Shown: positions 6,725 through 7,835 of the stretch, piece by piece
How the letters are laid out: each line of letters begins with the position of its first letter
Position numbering within the stretch: position 1 is the stretch's first letter
Source of the DNA: Comamonas sp.
GTDB taxonomy: Bacteria > Pseudomonadota > Gammaproteobacteria > Burkholderiales > Burkholderiaceae_C
DNA length: 7,835 nt
Direction: 5' to 3'
NCBI GenBank assembly: GCA_019236485.1
Contig: JAFAIY010000052.1
Location: 1 to 7,835, forward strand
Notes under the pieces: generated by a model
Seen by the model: the letters and a program-made list of their open reading frames with translations, nothing else
The model's database searches: none
Told to the model about the DNA's origin: nothing
Made by a program: the position numbers and the translations under genes

Positions 6725-6752
6725 ATTTCATGCAAGCAGGTCATGAAGAAAT
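6725..6752. promoter_or_regulatory. Dyad operator candidate in front of the TetR-type gene
   Basis: TTCATG (6727-6732) and CATGAA (6742-6747) are perfect inverted arms with a 9-base spacer. Flanking ATTTC (6725-6729) and GAAAT (6748-6752) form a second, slightly offset pair. Length and position, immediately after the candidate -10 box, fit autorepression by the downstream TetR-family protein. Binding itself is inference. Confidence 0.5.
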
Positions 6753-6756
6753 CACG

Positions 6757-7377
6757 GTGGTCAAACGCGGCCGCGGCAGACCGCCGAAGTCCGCCCAGCA
6801 GCGCAACGAGGGCGGGCGCCGCAGCGAGCTGATACGCGTGGCGGCCAGGCAGTTCCGGCTGCGCGGCTTTCACGGCACCAGCACGCGCGATATTGCGGCG
6901 GCGGCCGGCATGCAGCCGGGCTCGCTGTTCTATTTTTTCGAGAGCAAGGAAGCCATGCTGCATGCGGTGATGTGCGATGGCATGTCGCAGGCTGCGGCCA
7001 GCCAGAGCGCGGCACTGGGCGCCTTGAGCCCGCGTGCCAACGGTGTCGAGCGCCTGCGGGCGCTGGTGCGCAACCATCTGCAGATCATGGTCGGGCCGGA
7101 GAGCGATTTCATTCCCGTGATGCTCTACGAATGGCGGCTGCTCAGCGATGGCCAGCGCCAGGACGTGAGCGCGCAGAAAGACGAGTACGAGGCGCAGTGG
7201 ATGCCGGCGCTGCAGGCGCTGTACCGCACGGGCCGGCTCAAGGCCAGGCCCGAGATCGCGCGCCTGCTGATCTTCGGCGCGCTGAACTGGACCGCGCAAT
7301 GGTTTTCCGAGCGCGGCAGCCTGAGCCTGGATGAGCTGACCGAACAGTCCCTGGCCTTGTTTATTGGAGAGCGTTGA
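6757..7377 (+). CDS. TetR/AcrR-family transcriptional regulator
   Basis: A one-component repressor of about 206 residues. After a basic start, MVKRGRGRPPKSA, comes the TetR DNA-binding domain: RSELIRVAARQFRLRGFHGT (22-41) and the helix-turn-helix STRDIAAAAGMQPGSLFYFFESKEAML (42-68). The remaining helices would form the ligand-binding and dimerisation half, too variable to name a ligand. The GTG at 6757 is preferred: GAAGAA lies six bases upstream, the preceding in-frame codons are AT-rich and unlike coding sequence here, and the operator candidate then lies outside the gene. In-frame ATGs at 6730 and 6718 are alternatives, adding 9 or 13 residues. The stop overlaps the next gene's ATG by one base, so the two are translationally coupled. 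TetR proteins placed like this commonly repress their own acyl-CoA catabolic operon and respond to a CoA ester; that role is inferred. Confidence 0.9.
   Translation: MVKRGRGRPPKSAQQRNEGGRRSELIRVAARQFRLRGFHGTSTRDIAAAAGMQPGSLFYFFESKEAMLHAVMCDGMSQAAASQSAALGALSPRANGVERLRALVRNHLQIMVGPESDFIPVMLYEWRLLSDGQRQDVSAQKDEYEAQWMPALQALYRTGRLKARPEIARLLIFGALNWTAQWFSERGSLSLDELTEQSLALFIGER
7366..7371 (+). promoter_or_regulatory. Ribosome-binding site of the SDR gene
   Basis: GGAGAG, five bases before the ATG at 7377 and inside the end of the TetR-type gene. It fixes the SDR start within the one-base stop/start overlap. Confidence 0.7.
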
Positions 7378-7835
7378 TGTACCAGTCCGTTTTTCGCCCT
7401 GCCTTGTTTGCGGGGCAGGTGGTGGTGGTGACGGGAGGCGGATCCGGCATAGGCCGCTGCATTGCGCATGAGCTGGCGGCCCTGGGTGCGCAGCTGGCGC
7501 TGGTGGGCCGCAATGCCGAAAAGCTGGACACCGTTCAGCAGGAGATTGAGCGCGCCGGCGGCCAGGCCAGCAGCCATGTCTGCGACATCCGCGACGAGGA
7601 GACCGTCAAGGCCCTGGTGGCAGGGATACTGGGCCGTCACGGGCGCATCGATGCCCTGGTCAACAACGCGGGCGGCCAATATCTTGCGCCGCTGGCCGGC
7701 ATCAGCGCCAAGGGCTGGCAGGCGGTGCTGGACACCAATCTCACGGGCGGCTTTCTCATGGCGCGCGAGTGCTTTGTGCAGCACATGGCCGAGCATGGCG
7801 GCGCCATCGTGAACATGGTGGCCGATATCTGGGGC
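7377..7835 (+). CDS. Short-chain dehydrogenase/reductase, PECR-like, C-terminus beyond window
   Basis: The first 153 residues of an SDR oxidoreductase; a complete one would be about 250-300. A Rossmann fold is clear: TGGGSGIG (19-26) binds the nucleotide, CDIRDE (69-74) contributes the adenine-contacting acidic residue, NNAGG (96-100) follows beta-4, and N121 in LDTNLTGGFLMAR is the structural asparagine. ALVGRN with an arginine after beta-2 suggests NADP(H). ISAKGWQAVLDTNLTGGF and HGGAIVN closely resemble peroxisomal trans-2-enoyl-CoA reductase and related dienoyl-CoA reductases. At beta-5, where most SDRs have a catalytic serine (VNISS), this protein reads VNMVADIWG. The Tyr-Lys pair lies beyond the window. 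It follows the TetR-type regulator with a one-base overlap and is probably the first enzyme of its operon. Family certain; enoyl-CoA reductase versus alcohol dehydrogenase activity is open. Confidence 0.92.
   Translation, partial: MYQSVFRPALFAGQVVVVTGGGSGIGRCIAHELAALGAQLALVGRNAEKLDTVQQEIERAGGQASSHVCDIRDEETVKALVAGILGRHGRIDALVNNAGGQYLAPLAGISAKGWQAVLDTNLTGGFLMARECFVQHMAEHGGAIVNMVADIWG

Noticed and set aside
6694..6756. TTG at 6694 as the start of the TetR-type gene
   Set aside because: The stretch is AT-rich and promoter-like, its codons are unlike the rest of the gene, and typical TetR N-termini begin near the RGRGRPP basic segment.

Overview
The window is GC-rich, tightly packed chromosomal DNA. 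The protein styles (O-acetylhomoserine sulfhydrylase, SCP-x-type thiolase, AraC with an arabinose-binding-like N-terminal domain) and the codon bias point to a betaproteobacterium of the order Burkholderiales, most likely the Comamonadaceae (Comamonas/Delftia/Acidovorax type). The genus is inferred from general familiarity, not from a search. I see no mobile element, CRISPR array, tRNA or rRNA. The longest stretch without a gene is about 240 bases.

Layout. (1) 1-1166, minus: metY-like O-acetylhomoserine sulfhydrylase, cut off at its C-terminus by the window edge. (2) 1167-1409: divergent intergenic region with two perfect hairpins in the metY leader. (3) 1410-2618, plus: membrane-bound diguanylate cyclase with an intact GGEEF motif and inhibitory site. 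(4) 2676-3326, minus, convergent with the cyclase: single-domain DEDDy 3'-5' exonuclease. (5) 3469-4254 and 4328-5512, minus: a crotonase-fold protein and an SCP-x-type thiolase, probably co-transcribed thiolase first. (6) 5594-6640, plus: AraC-family regulator divergent from the thiolase. (7) 6757-7377, plus: TetR-family regulator whose stop overlaps by one base the start of (8) 7377-7835, plus: a short-chain dehydrogenase resembling peroxisomal trans-2-enoyl-CoA reductase, cut off by the window end.

How the genes fit together. The thiolase, crotonase and SDR all have the look of CoA-thioester (beta-oxidation-like) catabolism. They form two transcription units, each next to its own one-component regulator: AraC divergent from thiolase-crotonase, and TetR heading the SDR operon. 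Inference: this is one edge of an acyl-CoA degradation island for an unidentified substrate, with the rest of the TetR-SDR operon beyond the right edge. The sulfur-assimilation gene, the cyclase and the exonuclease look like unrelated neighbours.

I found no clearly novel multi-gene system. The points most worth a second look are non-coding structures and active-site substitutions: a large nested stem-loop over the end of the AraC gene, a dyad operator candidate before the TetR gene, nested repeats between thiolase and AraC, a two-hairpin metY leader, a crotonase lacking both hydratase glutamates, and an SDR lacking the usual catalytic serine.
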